64,000 nucleotides of DNA from Atrina japonica (Eukaryota; Mollusca; Bivalvia; Pterioida; Pinnidae): positions 1 through 64,000 of the forward strand of contig BROG01001174.1 in NCBI GenBank assembly GCA_030159075.1. Direction: 5' to 3'. Each line of letters starts with the position of its first letter. Positions within the stretch are counted from its first letter, which is position 1. Positions 1-10,989 of this stretch are shown here, piece after piece. The position numbers were made by a program, and so were the translations under genes. The notes under the pieces are model-generated. The model saw only the letters and a list, made by a program, of their open reading frames with translations. It did not search any database and was not told the DNA's origin.

Positions 1-30
1 AGTGGGACGTTAAACAAAAATAAAACAAAA
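1..30 (+). repeat. SINE tail, truncated by window edge
   Basis: The first bases match the last ~25 bases of the SINE family seen whole at 42730-43018 (GTGGGACGTTAAACAA followed by an A-rich end). Only the tail is inside the window. Confidence 0.55.
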
Positions 31-351
31 CACACTAAATTTATCGAGTTAGTGATACCCCATTAGAACGCTCCCTTCTTTCCAGACTATAATTTTTTAT
101 TTTTTTTGGGGGGGGGGTGTACGAACCAAAAACCATTTTGACAAAATCAGTTAAGCATATATATATATACATATAAGCATATAAAAAACATCTCAGATAC
201 CAAAGTATAAATCTTTACAATTTCTGTTATGCATTTAGATGATGTATATATATAAATATATCGAATACCTTGAAAATAAAAATAATGTTAGAATTCACCA
301 CTGTAAAAGAAAGAAAGAAAATAAAGGTGGAGACTGAAAAAAACCGTTTAC
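31..351. other. Intron of receptor copy A; matches copy B intron
   Basis: Two blocks match the intron of copy B. Positions 31-165 match 16143-16300 (including the phrase AACGCTCCCTTCTT), and 220-351 match 21237-21370. The copies share this intron DNA, so both exon and intron were duplicated. A 27-bp sliver at 188-214 is the extreme tip of the PLE tail family. It also sits where the copy B intron breaks into its long insertion. Confidence 0.7.
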
Positions 352-1482
352 CTGTGCTGGTGATTTGTTGTCGCAATTTTCGTTGACCCCTGGCGATGTA
401 TCTTGAGGAAATTTAAACAAAGCCATCATCGATTTTGGATTCACACCACTTTTGGTTAATTTTGTCTTCAGAACTGAGTTATAAGACATACAAGTGAAAT
501 AATTATTATTACAAGAAGGATCGCCAGATTCGATACAGCAATGGATATTTTTGTAATAATTCATCTGCTCACTTTTTACAGGATTCTGAAAAGTTCGGTT
601 TGAGCATGACTTGTCCTTTGGATAGATGAAATTTAAACAAAATCGAGGAGACGGGACATCAGTAATGTCAAAGTATCGTTTATTGCATTTGGAAACGAAA
701 AGTTTGACTCTTTCTGTTATAGAAAGTTTGTCTAATACCATCATGTCAATTACATCATTAGAACATTTAGTATTAATAGTATGGAACTGGATTCCCCAAT
801 ATTTAAAGTCTGTCACCCCGGAACAGATTGCGCAATATTTGTTTTTAAAAGCGTTTCCTTCCGAATCGGAGACTGGCAAGATATCGTAGACATCATTTGT
901 AATATTAGTTATCTGATCACATTTATCTGCAACTACGCTGTCATTTGCGGACGGACATTTAGTGGTCATCCAAACACCTAGGCTCGCATAGTTATAAAAT
1001 AATGAATCCATACATATTTCGTTTTCCTTTCTGATTGTGTCCTTTGACCACTCCGAGTTAACAACATTGTCATGGCAACAATCTTGATATACAGTGCATT
1101 TATCATCACAGTAACAAATCTGCACGTACTTACCGGCATTGAAATTGCAGCTTCCCTTGTCCATGCATTTATCAGTATCTATACCCGTGCGTTTTCTTCT
1201 TGATTTTGTGATTCCATGCCTTAAATCACTTTCGGTATTAGATGCACCGCCGTTAATATATGGTGAATTTGAACTCTGCGTGACAGTGGGAAATCTAGTA
1301 TATTTTGGAGGATGGGTCGACAGGTCTCCACTCATTTTTAGAGTTTGATGAAGAGTATTTTGGCATTGTTCTAAATCTCCCGCTGTATCGCTAACTTTGG
1401 TAATAAAACCAAAGCCGAGACTGAAACACGAAGCGATGAATGGAACAACGTATAGAAGAAAAGTATACGACATTTTGTACAT
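352..1482 (-). CDS. Somatomedin-B GPCR copy A, first coding exon (partial gene)
   Basis: Exon of 377 codons starting at ATG 1482 and ending at a splice donor (CAG|GTAAAC, exon end 352) in phase 0. Residues 1-25 are a hydrophobic signal peptide. After an RRKR-type basic stretch comes a somatomedin-B-like cysteine cluster (CxxxGxC ... CYCDDKC ... DCCHD). A second Cys-containing region follows (KYCAICSG and several Cys pairs). The predicted role is the extracellular N-terminus of a family-B/Mth-like 7TM receptor. That is inferred from copy B, where the same exon joins a 7TM exon. The 7TM exon of copy A must lie left of the window. The sequence runs on past the donor for a few codons and then stops, which confirms a splice. 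The reading frame is intact, so both copies may be functional. Ligand unknown. Confidence 0.85.
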
Positions 1483-1885
1483 TGTGTATTCAAATTTCCT
1501 CTACGATCCAACTCCTGTGATCTTGTTTTCCGTCTACTCAAAATCTTCAGATACCTTGCAGATACATGCAATATAATTATGTGTCACACCCATGCATGTA
1601 CCCCGCCCACGTAAGTGATAATGCTGATGTATAATTGTTTTTATTCCTAATGCCCATGCTGATATCCAATTCGACATCAGTTACATCCTCTCATAATGTG
1701 CTGATGATTGTTTTCATGATAGGTATTTAATGAATATGTATATCATATGTGTTGTTTTTATTTTTAATTTTCTGTAGCTTCCATGACAACCCGAATGCGA
1801 AATATGTGTCCTTATACATGTTATTTTGGTTCGTGTAGTTTCCTGACAAATTTGATTAATTAGAAAAAGTTATGTAATACAACTC
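1483..1885 (-). promoter_or_regulatory. 5' flank of receptor copy A, shared with copy B
   Basis: The DNA upstream of the start codon matches the flank of copy B (22502-22950) for roughly 400 bp with small indels, up to the shared phrase TTTGATTAATTAGAAAAA. The duplicated unit therefore carried its upstream region, probably including promoter and 5' UTR. No individual promoter element could be assigned. Confidence 0.5.
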
Positions 1886-2039
1886 TTATTATTAATTGAT
1901 ATAAAAAATGGATTACAGACAAGTTCTTGAAACTTACAAGGACTTCTCCAGATAATACAGTATATGACAAATTAATATACCACATGATGACATGGCTAAC
2001 ATCCAATTCGTATACTGTACTTATACATACATACACACA

Positions 2040-2125
2040 TACATATTGTACAGAGAGAGAGAGAAATAGAGAGAGAGAGACAGAGACAGACAGAGAGAGA
2101 CAGAGAGAGAAACAGATATGGATTA
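2040..2125. repeat. GA-rich microsatellite
   Basis: Imperfect (GA)n with CAGA interruptions. The flanks from 1886 to 2382 show no gene. Confidence 0.8.
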
Positions 2126-2382
2126 CAACCTTTTGGTTCCTTTTATAAATGACTGAACGGCCAACACAATTTAGACATTGGTCTCATATCGAAGATTGAG
2201 ATCTCCCGATAGAAGAAAAACTATAAAGTAGTGATATGCATCTTCAATGCACTACAGCCCTGTCTAATTCGTGCTACCTGCACCGAGAAATATCGGTTTC
2301 CAACATTCAAATACATGTAATTGGATAGAACAGGCGATATAGGTGATATTTTTATATTGAATACGGCGGTTCATGTCATATT

Positions 2383-2670
2383 TTACAGAGTTATCAAGTC
2401 CGAGATAAATAACCTTTTAAACATGTCGACTTTACATCTTGGCATTTGGTAGTTGTGTGGATTCCGGAAATCATGGCTAAGGTCACCTCTACTCGGAGGA
2501 AGTACACTATGAAGATATTCAGTAACTGACCTATTATGAATTTTATAGAAAGTAAAGGGTTTGAATATTTCGCGCCTGGACTTAAGGAGTACCCAGCCAA
2601 TCTCGAGGTATAATGATTCACGAGACGCTATAAATATTAGTCTGGAAAAAGGACTTGCGACTTTCGACAA
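2383..2670 (-). pseudogene. Non-LTR retrotransposon ORF2, C-terminal fragment
   Basis: The minus-strand reading frame of 95 codons carries the conserved C-terminal block of LINE ORF2 proteins (CR1/Jockey type): SLYLEIGW, then LKSRREIFK, FYKIHN, LPPSRGD, RNPHNYQ and a final LFISDLITL. This block follows the reverse transcriptase in such elements. It is truncated at both sides but has no internal stop. It may belong to the same element as the RT piece at 3440-3805 (same strand), with unrelated DNA between. Confidence 0.7.
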
Positions 2671-2740
2671 ATTTCTTTTTCAAGGGATAAAATACTAAAG
2701 TACGGCATGTAGCTGACTTAAGTAATTTTTAACAAAGAAA

Positions 2741-3133
2741 ATGGATGTCCCCTATGTTCGCCGCGGGATAAATAAAAACAAATGTCATTGTCATTGTCGC
2801 CCTAGATTTTGTCGGGACATGTTTAATCCTTTGGCTTTCGAAAACAACGTGTTATTTGAGCCAAATAGGTTTAGGAGACCAACACTTCTTTCTCTGTTAA
2901 CTTGTTTTGACCATACGACGTTTGTTTACATTAACAATAGGGACGGTGTAAATTTAGTAAGGTACATGTGTCCCAGTGTATGTTCCGAGTCATTTATCTT
3001 ATCTAATGTACTTGTACTAATTTACTTGTATCTTGAATATCGTTTATTATATACATTAAACATATTATCTATGTATAATTTACTGACATCGGTCATGTAT
3101 TGGTTTTTTACAAGACGTTTGTACTGTTTTTAA
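2741..3133 (+). CDS. Hypothetical 130-aa ORF between LINE fragments
   Basis: An open frame of 130 codons with a Cys/His-rich start (KNKCHCHCRPRFCRD) and a hydrophobic end. I do not recognise it. It lies between two minus-strand LINE fragments and could be LINE-derived DNA read on the wrong strand. The hydrophobic half is what AT-rich DNA often produces. Probably not a gene. Confidence 0.12.
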   Translation: MDVPYVRRGINKNKCHCHCRPRFCRDMFNPLAFENNVLFEPNRFRRPTLLSLLTCFDHTTFVYINNRDGVNLVRYMCPSVCSESFILSNVLVLIYLYLEYRLLYTLNILSMYNLLTSVMYWFFTRRLYCF

Positions 3134-3439
3134 AAAGGTATATATCTATTCCCCTTTTTATGCCACAAAACGTGCTGCCTATTTTTAACGCGGTTGGTTA
3201 TTAAATAATTAATCATAGATTATGGTAAGAATAATATTCAAGCATTGAAGTTAACTGAATCGGGACATAAATTGGGACATATGTCATAGAGGATATTTAC
3301 ACTCTCCCTTTACAACCTTTCCTCAGTTGAAAAAATTCTAAAGTTATTTTATGGTCTACGAGTTTTCACTTTTTACTCAGAGGAGTACATTCTTAACTTT
3401 TGAGAATAAAATTGTCTCAGAATTTTCCTTGTTTATGGT

Positions 3440-3805
3440 TTCGGGCCCTGATTGATGACACTTGCTCAGATAATTAGAGAACCAGGATAGTATATCGTTT
3501 TCTATACGTACTTCCGGAGTTTGAGTAATAGTCCTTCATGCCAGACTTTATCAAAAGCATTGGATCAGTCGCAAAACATATCACATTAGTATTCTTTCTT
3601 ATCTATAGCAGAAATGATTTTGTGGATAAGTTCTATAAATTTGTACATGGTTGAATTCCATGACAGAAATCCGGATTGGTATTTATAAAAAATATTTTAT
3701 CCCGTTCAAAATTGTATACATATTTAAAAATTCACTTTCCATTACCTTCGAAACGCAATTTAATAGTGAAATAGGCCTGTAGTTTAATGGAAGGTGGCGA
3801 CAGTC
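3440..3805 (-). pseudogene. Non-LTR retrotransposon reverse transcriptase fragment
   Basis: Conceptual translation in shifting minus-strand frames gives the early RT blocks of a LINE: NYRPISLLNC, then YQSGF, then SNAFDKVWH and LLLKLRKY. In intact elements these read as consecutive motifs, with the first catalytic Asp in the FCDxSxAFD motif. Frameshifts and stops show that it is dead. The YADD part is missing. Confidence 0.7.
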
Positions 3806-3867
3806 CTAATAGCGCACTTCAGATAGAAGGGGCGTAATTGTATATTTATGCAAACAATTATATAATA

Positions 3868-4170
3868 TTTATAAGCACTAGGTCGTTCCCACTGCTGGTG
3901 GACCGTTTGAGTCCCCGAGGGTATACATAAACCTAGTACCTGGTATTTCGGTACGAGCTGATAATCTTACACTAAAGTAATATTTGGCACTGATAACACC
4001 ATTTAAATTCCAAAGTTTTCTCTTAAGCTAAGATAGTCATCTTTTTACAGTGGTTATTCTTAGACGTATTTCGGTTATATTCTAGATTTATTATTTGACC
4101 TTGTATGATACCACTTTCTGTTTAGAAATTACATATACATATTAAAATGGAGCTCAACTGATGGAATTGT
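3868..4170 (+). repeat. Hammerhead-carrying repeat family, copy 1 (ribozyme truncated)
   Basis: Starts with CACTAGGTCGTT...CTGCTGGTGGACC and GAGTCCCCGAGGGTATACAT. It runs through AATATTTGGCACTGATAAC to GGAGCTCAACTGATGG, where the match stops inside the ribozyme core. The preceding bases look like the end of a neighbouring unit (TATAATATTTATAAG), as in tandem or circularly permuted copies. Confidence 0.7.
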
Positions 4171-4489
4171 TTGTTTATAATTTCCATCTGTTGTTATATC
4201 AGAACGAGACACAAACATTGGATTACCTCCCTTGGGTAATAAATTAATTTTGAGTTATCTTTCTTAGATTTTATACACTGATTATATAAGATTGTACAAA
4301 TATAATCTTGAATTTAACTATTACAGTTAAATACATTTTACAATTAGTGATTTGTATTTTGACATTGATAGTTTGAAATTGAATTTTAAATTTCAGTGAA
4401 CAATTTTATTAACTTCAAATTTAAAATGTTTATTTCAGTTTATACTTTGTATTTTAACACATATATGAACATTTATATTTTTTTTCATT

Positions 4490-5012
4490 TAAACACAGAC
4501 GGGAAATTAGCAACGTAGCTATACGATAAACGCGACGACTTAGGCTTTCCCATCGTAAATATAAGTTTATATTTCACAAATGATCCGATATGCCAAGGCG
4601 TGCACAACATATGAAGATTTCATATACAGAGGTAAACTACTCACTGACAAATTATTGACACAGGAATATCGAAAACCGCGTTTAATGTCAACGTTCCGCA
4701 AGTTTTACGGTCGGTATAATAGTCTTGTTTGCGACTACTCTGTTTCACTAAGTGAAATGTTGAGTTGCCTTTTCGTTGGCGGTTGTTGAGACGTCTGTAC
4801 CAATTGGTGCGAGGATACACTCCTCACGTGTTTCACTTGACTTGACTGTGGACTCACGGCGGGTGTGACCAGTCGACAGGGGATGCTTACTCCTCCATGG
4901 CACCTGATCCCACCTCTTGGTTTCCAGAGGTCCGTGTTTGTCCATTTTTTATCGGATTTCTATCTATGTCCTGGACATTCTATTGATTTACACTTTGGTA
5001 TCTGAGATTTTT
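4490..5012 (+). mobile_element. Penelope-like element, 5'-truncated copy with 3' tail
   Basis: Contains the C-terminal end of the PLE reverse transcriptase (KLATxLYDKRDD, then RYAKAC, KLLTDKLLTQEY, FRKFYGRYNSL) up to a TGA near 4789. The ~220-bp family 3' tail follows, ending at TTGGTATCTGAGATTTTTAT. Relative to the copy at 10990-11757, part of the RT is deleted. The tail is the most widely repeated sequence in the window. Confidence 0.8.
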
Positions 5013-5459
5013 ATATTATTTCAGAAATACTAAATCAATTATCACTTCATGAGTACTCTGTAATTTTGTTTTGATTTCAGACAAATTGATACTTCATTTA
5101 TTTCAGGCATTTCGATATTAAATTTAATTATTCATTAATTAATTCTAATTTAATTCATTTTCAGGTTTTGTAGTAATGAAATTAAATTTACATAAATTAA
5201 ATTTAATTTTTCATTCAAATTTATTTATAACCTGAATACATTTATCAACTGTTTCAGAAGATAAGTTTTAATCAACACATCTGTTTATTCATTCATAAAA
5301 ACAATTTCAAATACGATTTGTCGGGTTTCTTTTAAAATAAAACTAGACATTGGTGCATTATGTAAATGATTTTGTAGTATTGATATTTACATTTTAGTTC
5401 ATCTGTATTGTTAAATCAATCCATCAGGTCATTTGAACAAAATAACTTAGATTAATTAG
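5013..5459. other. AT-rich interval, nothing recognised
   Basis: Very AT-rich sequence between the PLE tail and the gypsy gag start. It could hold a decayed LTR or leader of the gypsy element, but I could not find a matching second LTR on the right side. Confidence 0.4.
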
Positions 5460-5474
5460 GGAAATACTTTAGTC

Positions 5475-6609
5475 ATGTCTGATCTAAGTAAAGATGAACT
5501 TGAAGCTACTGGAGCTGCTTTTAAAGAAATGGGTGTGAAACCTAATGCACTAACAAAAGAGGAATTTCAAAAATGGATGCTAGATTTCACAAAGGCAGTA
5601 AAACCAAAGTCATCAGCACAACAACAAAAACAACAATAACAACAACAAGTTTCAAATGCCAAGATTACCTAATTTTTGCAGATGATTAGAAAGGAGATGT
5701 TATTTTCTATTTATGTAAATATCAGGTAGAATGTTTAAACAAAGAAAATTTTCTCCATCAACCATTTGGCCAAGCAATAAGACGCTCATTGCGAGGCGAA
5801 GCTGGACGTGTAATCATGAGATTGGGTTCAGACGCCACTGTTGCAGAAATCATCCACAAACTTGAAAGTATATTTGGAATCATTGCCACAGAATCTAGTG
5901 TGTTATCTGAGTTTTTCAGTTCACGATAACGTGAGGATGAAGATGTTGTAGCTTGGGGTTGTAGATTAGAAGATCTAATGAATACGACAGTACACCTAAA
6001 ACAAGTAAAACGCTCAGAAACCAAAGAGATGCTGAGAAATATGTTCTATGATGGACTAAAACCATCACTTCAAGATACCATGGGATACCTATTTGACAAA
6101 ACACAAGATTTTGATGAATTACGAGCAGCTGCAAGGAGAAAAGAAGAGGAGATAAATAAAAGATAAAGACCGCCAGAACATGTGAAGTCCCTAAAAACTG
6201 CAAAACCACAGTCTGATTTAGGTGAACTGAAAGCTATGGTACAGAAATTGACATCAGAGATGACAGAGATGAAGAAAGAACTACATGATAAGAATAACTA
6301 CACAAGATATGAGACAAAGCCACACCAACTATACAATGATAGAAATAGAACTAGTAGAACAGATAGAAATTTTAGACAACGGGGACAACGGGATAACAGA
6401 AGACCTTATAACAACAGTTTTGGACAACAAGCCAAATTAGAGATTATAAACAGTCGCAAGAAGATAATCAAAGACAACATGACAATACAGAGCCTATATG
6501 CTACAGATGTGGTCAAGAGGGACACATTGCCATAGAATGCAGAGCCAACCTTGATAATCCTAAACATCCTTTAAACTTGGGAAGACCTAAGTCAGGGCGC
6601 AGACAATAA
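5475..6609 (+). pseudogene. Gypsy Gag with CCHC zinc knuckle
   Basis: Starts at ATG 5475 (MSDLSKDELEATG). After several stops and frame changes come a capsid-like region (FGQAIRRSLRGEAG, MLRNMFYDGLKPSLQD), a charged coiled-coil stretch, an Arg/Asn-rich basic segment, and a zinc knuckle CYRCGQEGHIAIEC near 6500-6540. The retroviral-type knuckle with a basic region marks nucleocapsid. A stop at about 5637 falls within a CAA-repeat (polyQ) tract. The frame breaks make it a pseudogene. Confidence 0.75.
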
Positions 6610-6649
6610 GTCAAACCTATAAACAGCGTCATAATGGAAATTCAGATAA

Positions 6650-7309
6650 TTTTAGAATGACTTAACTATACACGTTTTCAATACCAAAGCACTTTTTAGG
6701 TACAGGTTCAACGGTATCAACACTGGCTAATTCATTTATCAAAAACATATGTTACACAATGTCATACAGACACTGGATACCTTATTCAATCTACAGCGTG
6801 CAGACGGAAATTCATTGCCATACAAAGGTTACATTGAAGCAGATATACAAGTACCAGGAATTCAAAACAACAAGAGCTACTCATGTTTATTTTTGATTGT
6901 AGATGGCACTAGCTATAATCAACAGGTTCCACTCCTACTGGGAACTAACATCATCACCAACCTACTAGAAGATACTAAATCAGATCATGGTTTGAGATAC
7001 ATACAGAAAGCTAGACTACATACACCATGGTTTCTTGCCATTAGATGTTTGGAAATGAGAGAACGAGAACTGCACAAAAGGAATTACAAACTAGGAATCA
7101 TCAAGTCAGCAGAAACATCAAAGTTCACATTACCACCAAATAGTAGAACCACAGTGAAAGGATATGTAGATAGACATACACCATATCACCCAACATATGC
7201 CATGTTGCAATCAACACCTAATTCACCTATACCAGAGGATTTGGACATAGTGCATACTGTTATTAGATACACATATGGACATCAAGGGATTATCACAGTG
7301 CACATGTAA
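6650..7309 (+). pseudogene. Gypsy aspartic protease region
   Basis: The expected DTGS active site reads GTGSTVSTL at about 6697-6725, so the catalytic Asp is replaced by Gly. The frame then shifts into a stretch with the flap and PLLLGTNII motif typical of gypsy proteases. The missing catalytic Asp shows loss of function. Confidence 0.65.
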
Positions 7310-8660
7310 TATTAAAACGAGGACAGTAACTGTGACACCAAGATCTGTGTTATGTAAACTACAGAAAGGAAATGTTGAAAATTTACCATCAAGACCTGAT
7401 GATGACCAACCAGACACACAGATAGATCAGATCAACATTGCTACAGAAAACCTTACTGTAAACCAACACAAAGAAATGAGAGATTTCCTAAATGATAACA
7501 AAGATATATTCTCCTTGAATTCTACAGATATTGGACATGTCACAACAGTTGAACTTTATATAAAGCTCACAGATACCAGACCTTTAAAACAACGTTCACA
7601 AAGAATATTCCATCAATGTATCAAGAAGTCAAGGATCACTTACAACTGCTAGATGCTAACATCATCAGAAATTCTAAGTCACCCTCTCCAGCAATGTGGC
7701 ATATGATCCGTAAAAAGAAAAACGATCTACACATGTGGGTTGACTTCAGACAGCTCAACAGCAGAAGTAAAAAATGCTTATGCCTTACCACAAGTGGGCG
7801 AAATTCTCCAGAACCTCAGTGGAAATTCCTACTTCACAGTACTAGATGCTAAGTCAGGATATCATCAAGTCAACATCAAAGAAGTCCACAACGAAAGAAC
7901 AGCGTTTACTGTAGTGCAGCTTGGATTCTGTGAGTACAACAGAATGCCTTTTGGTTTATCCAACAGTCCAGCCACATACCAAAACCTTATGGAAGAATGT
8001 TTAGGCGACCTTCACCGCAACATCTGCTTTATATTCCTAGATGATCTGATCATATTCTCCAAAACCTATGAGGAACATCTAGACAGACTTCAAAAGGTAT
8101 TCCACAGATTGAGAAAAAGAGGACTTAAGATTTCACCAAAGAAATGCAACTTCTTAATGGAACGTGTCAAATACTTAGGACATATAGTATCCAGGAATGG
8201 CATAGAGACAGATCCTGAGAAAACAGAGTAAGAAATTGGCCTAAACCAAAAACTACAAAATTTCAGCAAAATAGCGAAACCACTTACCATCTTAATGCCT
8301 AACGAAAGGATTAGAAGAAAGGAAAACAGATTGCAAAACAGAAATGGGTTTGGGGACAAGAACAGAAAGAACCATTCATAAGACTTAAACATCTCTTAGT
8401 ATCACCACCAATCTAAGGATTTCCAAATTATTCTTTACCTTATTTATTATTTATTATTTAACAACAACTTCATAGTTTTCACTGATAACAACCCTTTGGC
8501 TTATGTACTTATCCACAGCAAAACTAGACCCTACAGGACATAGATGGCTGGTGGACCTATCAATTTACAACTTCTATATATTGTGTACCGACCAGGAAAA
8601 AGTCATGGAGATGCAGAGGGACTGTCTCGCATAAATCTTACAGATGATACAACGCATGTA
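7310..8660 (+). pseudogene. Gypsy reverse transcriptase and RNase H
   Basis: RT blocks are readable across three frames (shifts near 7610 and 7750): VDFRQLNSR, VLDAKSGYHQV, MPFGLSNSPATYQNLM, the catalytic box IFLDDLIIF (FLDD in place of YLDD, near 8031) and KYLGHIVS. RNase H is reduced to its end (FTDNNPLAYVL at ~8478, then VYRPGKSHGDAEGLSRI). Much of RNase H between 8231 and 8470 is garbled. Related to mollusc Ty3/gypsy elements. Confidence 0.8.
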
Positions 8661-8859
8661 GTGAAAGGGCCGGTGAAAGGCATATGCCAATCAGTTCACA
8701 CTGACACATTAATAAATTGTCTTGCCATCAATTCCGAGATACTGGACAACAACAACACCTTTAGTTGGTACAAAAGACATTGATTGGAAGTCAAGACCCT
8801 TTCATCAAAGAAAGGAAGAACATTCTAAGACTAGGGAGAAAACCAAACTTACATTAGCT

Positions 8860-9393
8860 TACAAAATGTCCTGACTTGTATGCCTTTTTGAAAAATGTGC
8901 ACTGTTTATTCCTTGAAGATAATATTCTTTACAGAAGAAGCAAGATCAATAGAGAAAACAGAAAACAACTAGTGCTACCAAAATGCTACATCACTTATAC
9001 AGTTCTTGACCATCTTCACAACAAATTCGGACACCCAGGGAGAGAAAGAACATTATCTCTAATACGAGATCGTTCTTTTTAAATGACATGTTCAGAGACA
9101 CCGATAACTATATAAAGAATTGTCCCAGATTTGTTTTCAGGTAAACACCACCTTTACAGCGTGCACCACTTATCAACATCAAAATTACTTACCCATTAGA
9201 GCTTGTGTGCATTGATTACCTCGCCCTTGAAAAATATGATGGCGGATTCCAACATATTCTGGTAAACACAGACAACTTCACCAGATTTGCTCAGACTATT
9301 ACAAACAGCAATATTACTGCGAAAACAAGAGCTGATGGACTGTTCGGCAATTTCATCACTTATGGGATGGTATTTCATCACTTATGGGATGGT
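8860..9393 (+). pseudogene. Gypsy integrase N-terminal half, truncated
   Basis: Shows the zinc-binding HHCC region (LHNKFGHPGRERT) and the start of the catalytic core (LVCIDYLALEKYDGG with the first Asp; VNTDNFTRFAQ). It ends before the last catalytic residues. At the break a 20-bp sequence is directly repeated (9351-9370 and 9373-9392) next to the hammerhead repeat. Confidence 0.75.
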
Positions 9394-9394
9394 C

Positions 9395-9590
9395 GTCTTT
9401 TTAGAGTGGTTACTCTTAGACGGATTTCGGCTATACTCTAAGAGATATTGTTTGGCCTTGTATGAACACACTTTCTCTTTAGAAAATACATACTTTTCAA
9501 ATTGGAGCTCAACTGATGAAGTCTAATTGACAGAAACGATATCGTCTTGAGCATTGTAACTTTGGTGTCATGTTTATAATATTTGTTATG
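9395..9590 (+). repeat. Hammerhead-carrying repeat family, copy 2 (5'-truncated)
   Basis: Matches the last ~200 bp of the family (GTGGTTACTCTTAGACGGATT ... to TTTATAATATTTGTTA) and includes an intact hammerhead core at 9507-9552. It abuts the broken gypsy integrase. Confidence 0.75.
9507..9552 (+). ncRNA. Type I hammerhead ribozyme motif
   Basis: Helix I is GCTCAA (9507-9512) with TTGAGC (9547-9552), a perfect 6-bp pairing. The core CTGATGA is 9513-9519. Helix II is GTC-TAATT-GAC with a flanking A opposite an A. Then comes GAAAC (9533-9537), helix III ACG-ATAT-CGT and the cleavage triplet GTC ending at 9546. All invariant core bases (CUGANGA, GAAA, UH) are present. Short helix III and open helix I match type-I hammerheads of Penelope-like elements and retrozymes. 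The unpaired A at the base of helix II may lower activity. Confidence 0.7.
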
Positions 9591-9960
9591 GCATACCAAC
9601 CCGCAATTTTCATTTCTGTGGCCTGTGTTTCTTTTCATAACATGACCTAGATCTATCGCAATGGGCATGTAGATCTACAGTGTGCTACAGATGCAGGGCC
9701 TTGTCTTGTATTTTCTATTTCTTTAAGTGATTTTTGTTTGTTTTGTGTTAATTAATGGCTTTAAATAAAAAAAATATGGAATGAATGTGTGTTATTTTAT
9801 TCTTTATTGATTTACTCATATGTTCAGAGAATACTTGTCCGACAAATCGCTGCCGTAACATGTTTTATTAGATATTCAGGTATTCCTACGCCAGCTAGCG
9901 GTTAACACTTAGATCACTAATTTTATTGATATAACAACGCAGTCATTCTGTATAACTGTA
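9591..9960. repeat. Repeat shared with 44370-44650
   Basis: Shares a collinear stretch with the second locus: CATTTCTGTGG, CATAACATGACCTAGAT, a TTTTTGTTTGTTTTGTG box, a poly-A-signal-like TTAAATAAA, TTCTTTATTGATT and a GCGGTTAACACT ending. It resembles the 3' UTR end of a dispersed element. No coding region is left here. Confidence 0.5.
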
Positions 9961-10632
9961 ATGAAGGAAATTACATTCGGTATGTAAATATTTGTAAATA
10001 ATTATCAAAATCATTGCTCATTTGAAGAAAACTTCAGAAATATTAAAATATTATTTGAATACCGTACTCAACATATTTATTCATTTTACAGTAATATCCT
10101 AATTATGACGCAAAAATTTATATGTGAATGATAAAATAGATAATGATATGCTTCCTAATCATTCAAACCCAAATATTTTACAAACGATTTTATAGTCAAA
10201 ATAATAAAATAAGTGTTGAGCTTGAGTTTTGAGTAGATTTGGTGACTTCCCGAAGTCACCAAATTAACTCAGTAATGAAGCTCAACTAACTTTTCACGAT
10301 TTTCAGGTAAAAACATGTAAACTTCATTCTGTACCTGGACATGTTTGTATATTGATGGCAAACACTTGTAAATAATGATTAAACTTTTTGCTCATTTGAA
10401 GAAAACTTCAGAAATATTGAAAATATGTTTAAGTACGTACTCAAATCTTGAGTACCGTACTCAACGTTTTTATTCCTTTTTTAAAAGAAAAAGGACGCAA
10501 AACTTGATATGTAAATAATTCAATCATAATATGTTTCCTAATCACAAAAGTCAAACAGTTTTATAAACAATTTTATAGTCAAAACAATGAAATACAAGTT
10601 GAGCTTGAGTATTGAGTAGATTTGGTGACTTC
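9955..10632. repeat. Diverged direct duplication (~384-bp spacing)
   Basis: Two similar segments (about 9955-10250 and 10320-10632) share phrases such as GCTCATTTGAAGAAAACTTC, TTTTATAGTCAAAA and GAGTAGATTTGGTGACTTC in the same order. Only the left copy keeps the inverted arm after GGTGACTTC. Confidence 0.6.
10215..10286. repeat. Nested palindrome, 13-bp perfect inner stem
   Basis: ATTTGGTGACTTC (10237-10249), a CC loop, then the exact complement to 10264. Outer arms GTTGAGCTT and AAGCTCAAC extend the pairing with bulges to a 72-bp inverted repeat. Looks like a foldback element end-junction. Confidence 0.65.
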
Positions 10633-10891
10633 GGGCCCGGAACACATAAATATATTGTGTGAAAATTGTGATTGTAATTCTGGGCACAACGAAATACATT
10701 TTCTGATAATATGTCCTCTTTATAATGACATTAGATATCAGCTGGTCACATCAGCATCAATACTCATTCCGTACTTTAATAATATGGACGTACAAGTCCA
10801 GTTTATTGGTATAATGAACTGTAATCAACAGCAATATATTCTAGGTAAAAATATTCACACCTTCTATCTGCGATGTAAAAAATGTCCATAA
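10630..10891 (+). pseudogene. LINE ORF2 C-terminal fragment (Cys-rich tail)
   Basis: Reads HINILCENCDCN, EIHFLIICPLYNDIR, then FNNMD, QFIGIMNCNQQQYILGK and a final YLRCKKC. This is the zinc-knuckle-like block after the RT of CR1/Jockey-type LINEs (a C-x2-C cluster and the CPxYxxxR phrase). The frame is open. It begins abruptly after the duplicated segment ending GGGCCC. Confidence 0.6.
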
Positions 10892-10989
10892 TTTCTGGTG
10901 CTCATGGACTTTTTAATGTCACTTTCATACATTTTATAGAACCCAAGAGACGTATTTTAAACTATTGAAAAAATATATTGACTACTGAA

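Larger units (their letters stand above)
5460..9393 (+). mobile_element. Ty3/gypsy LTR retrotransposon remnant
   Basis: Gag, protease, reverse transcriptase, RNase H and the start of integrase occur in the usual gypsy order on one strand, broken by stops and frameshifts. The right end is cut off inside integrase where a hammerhead-carrying repeat begins (9395). No LTR pair is visible. All parts are decayed, so this is an old, non-autonomous copy. Confidence 0.85.

Noticed and set aside
626..1348. Plus-strand open frames over the receptor exons (also 21702-22367)
   Set aside because: Antisense readings of well-supported minus-strand exons, present in both copies because the exons are duplicated.
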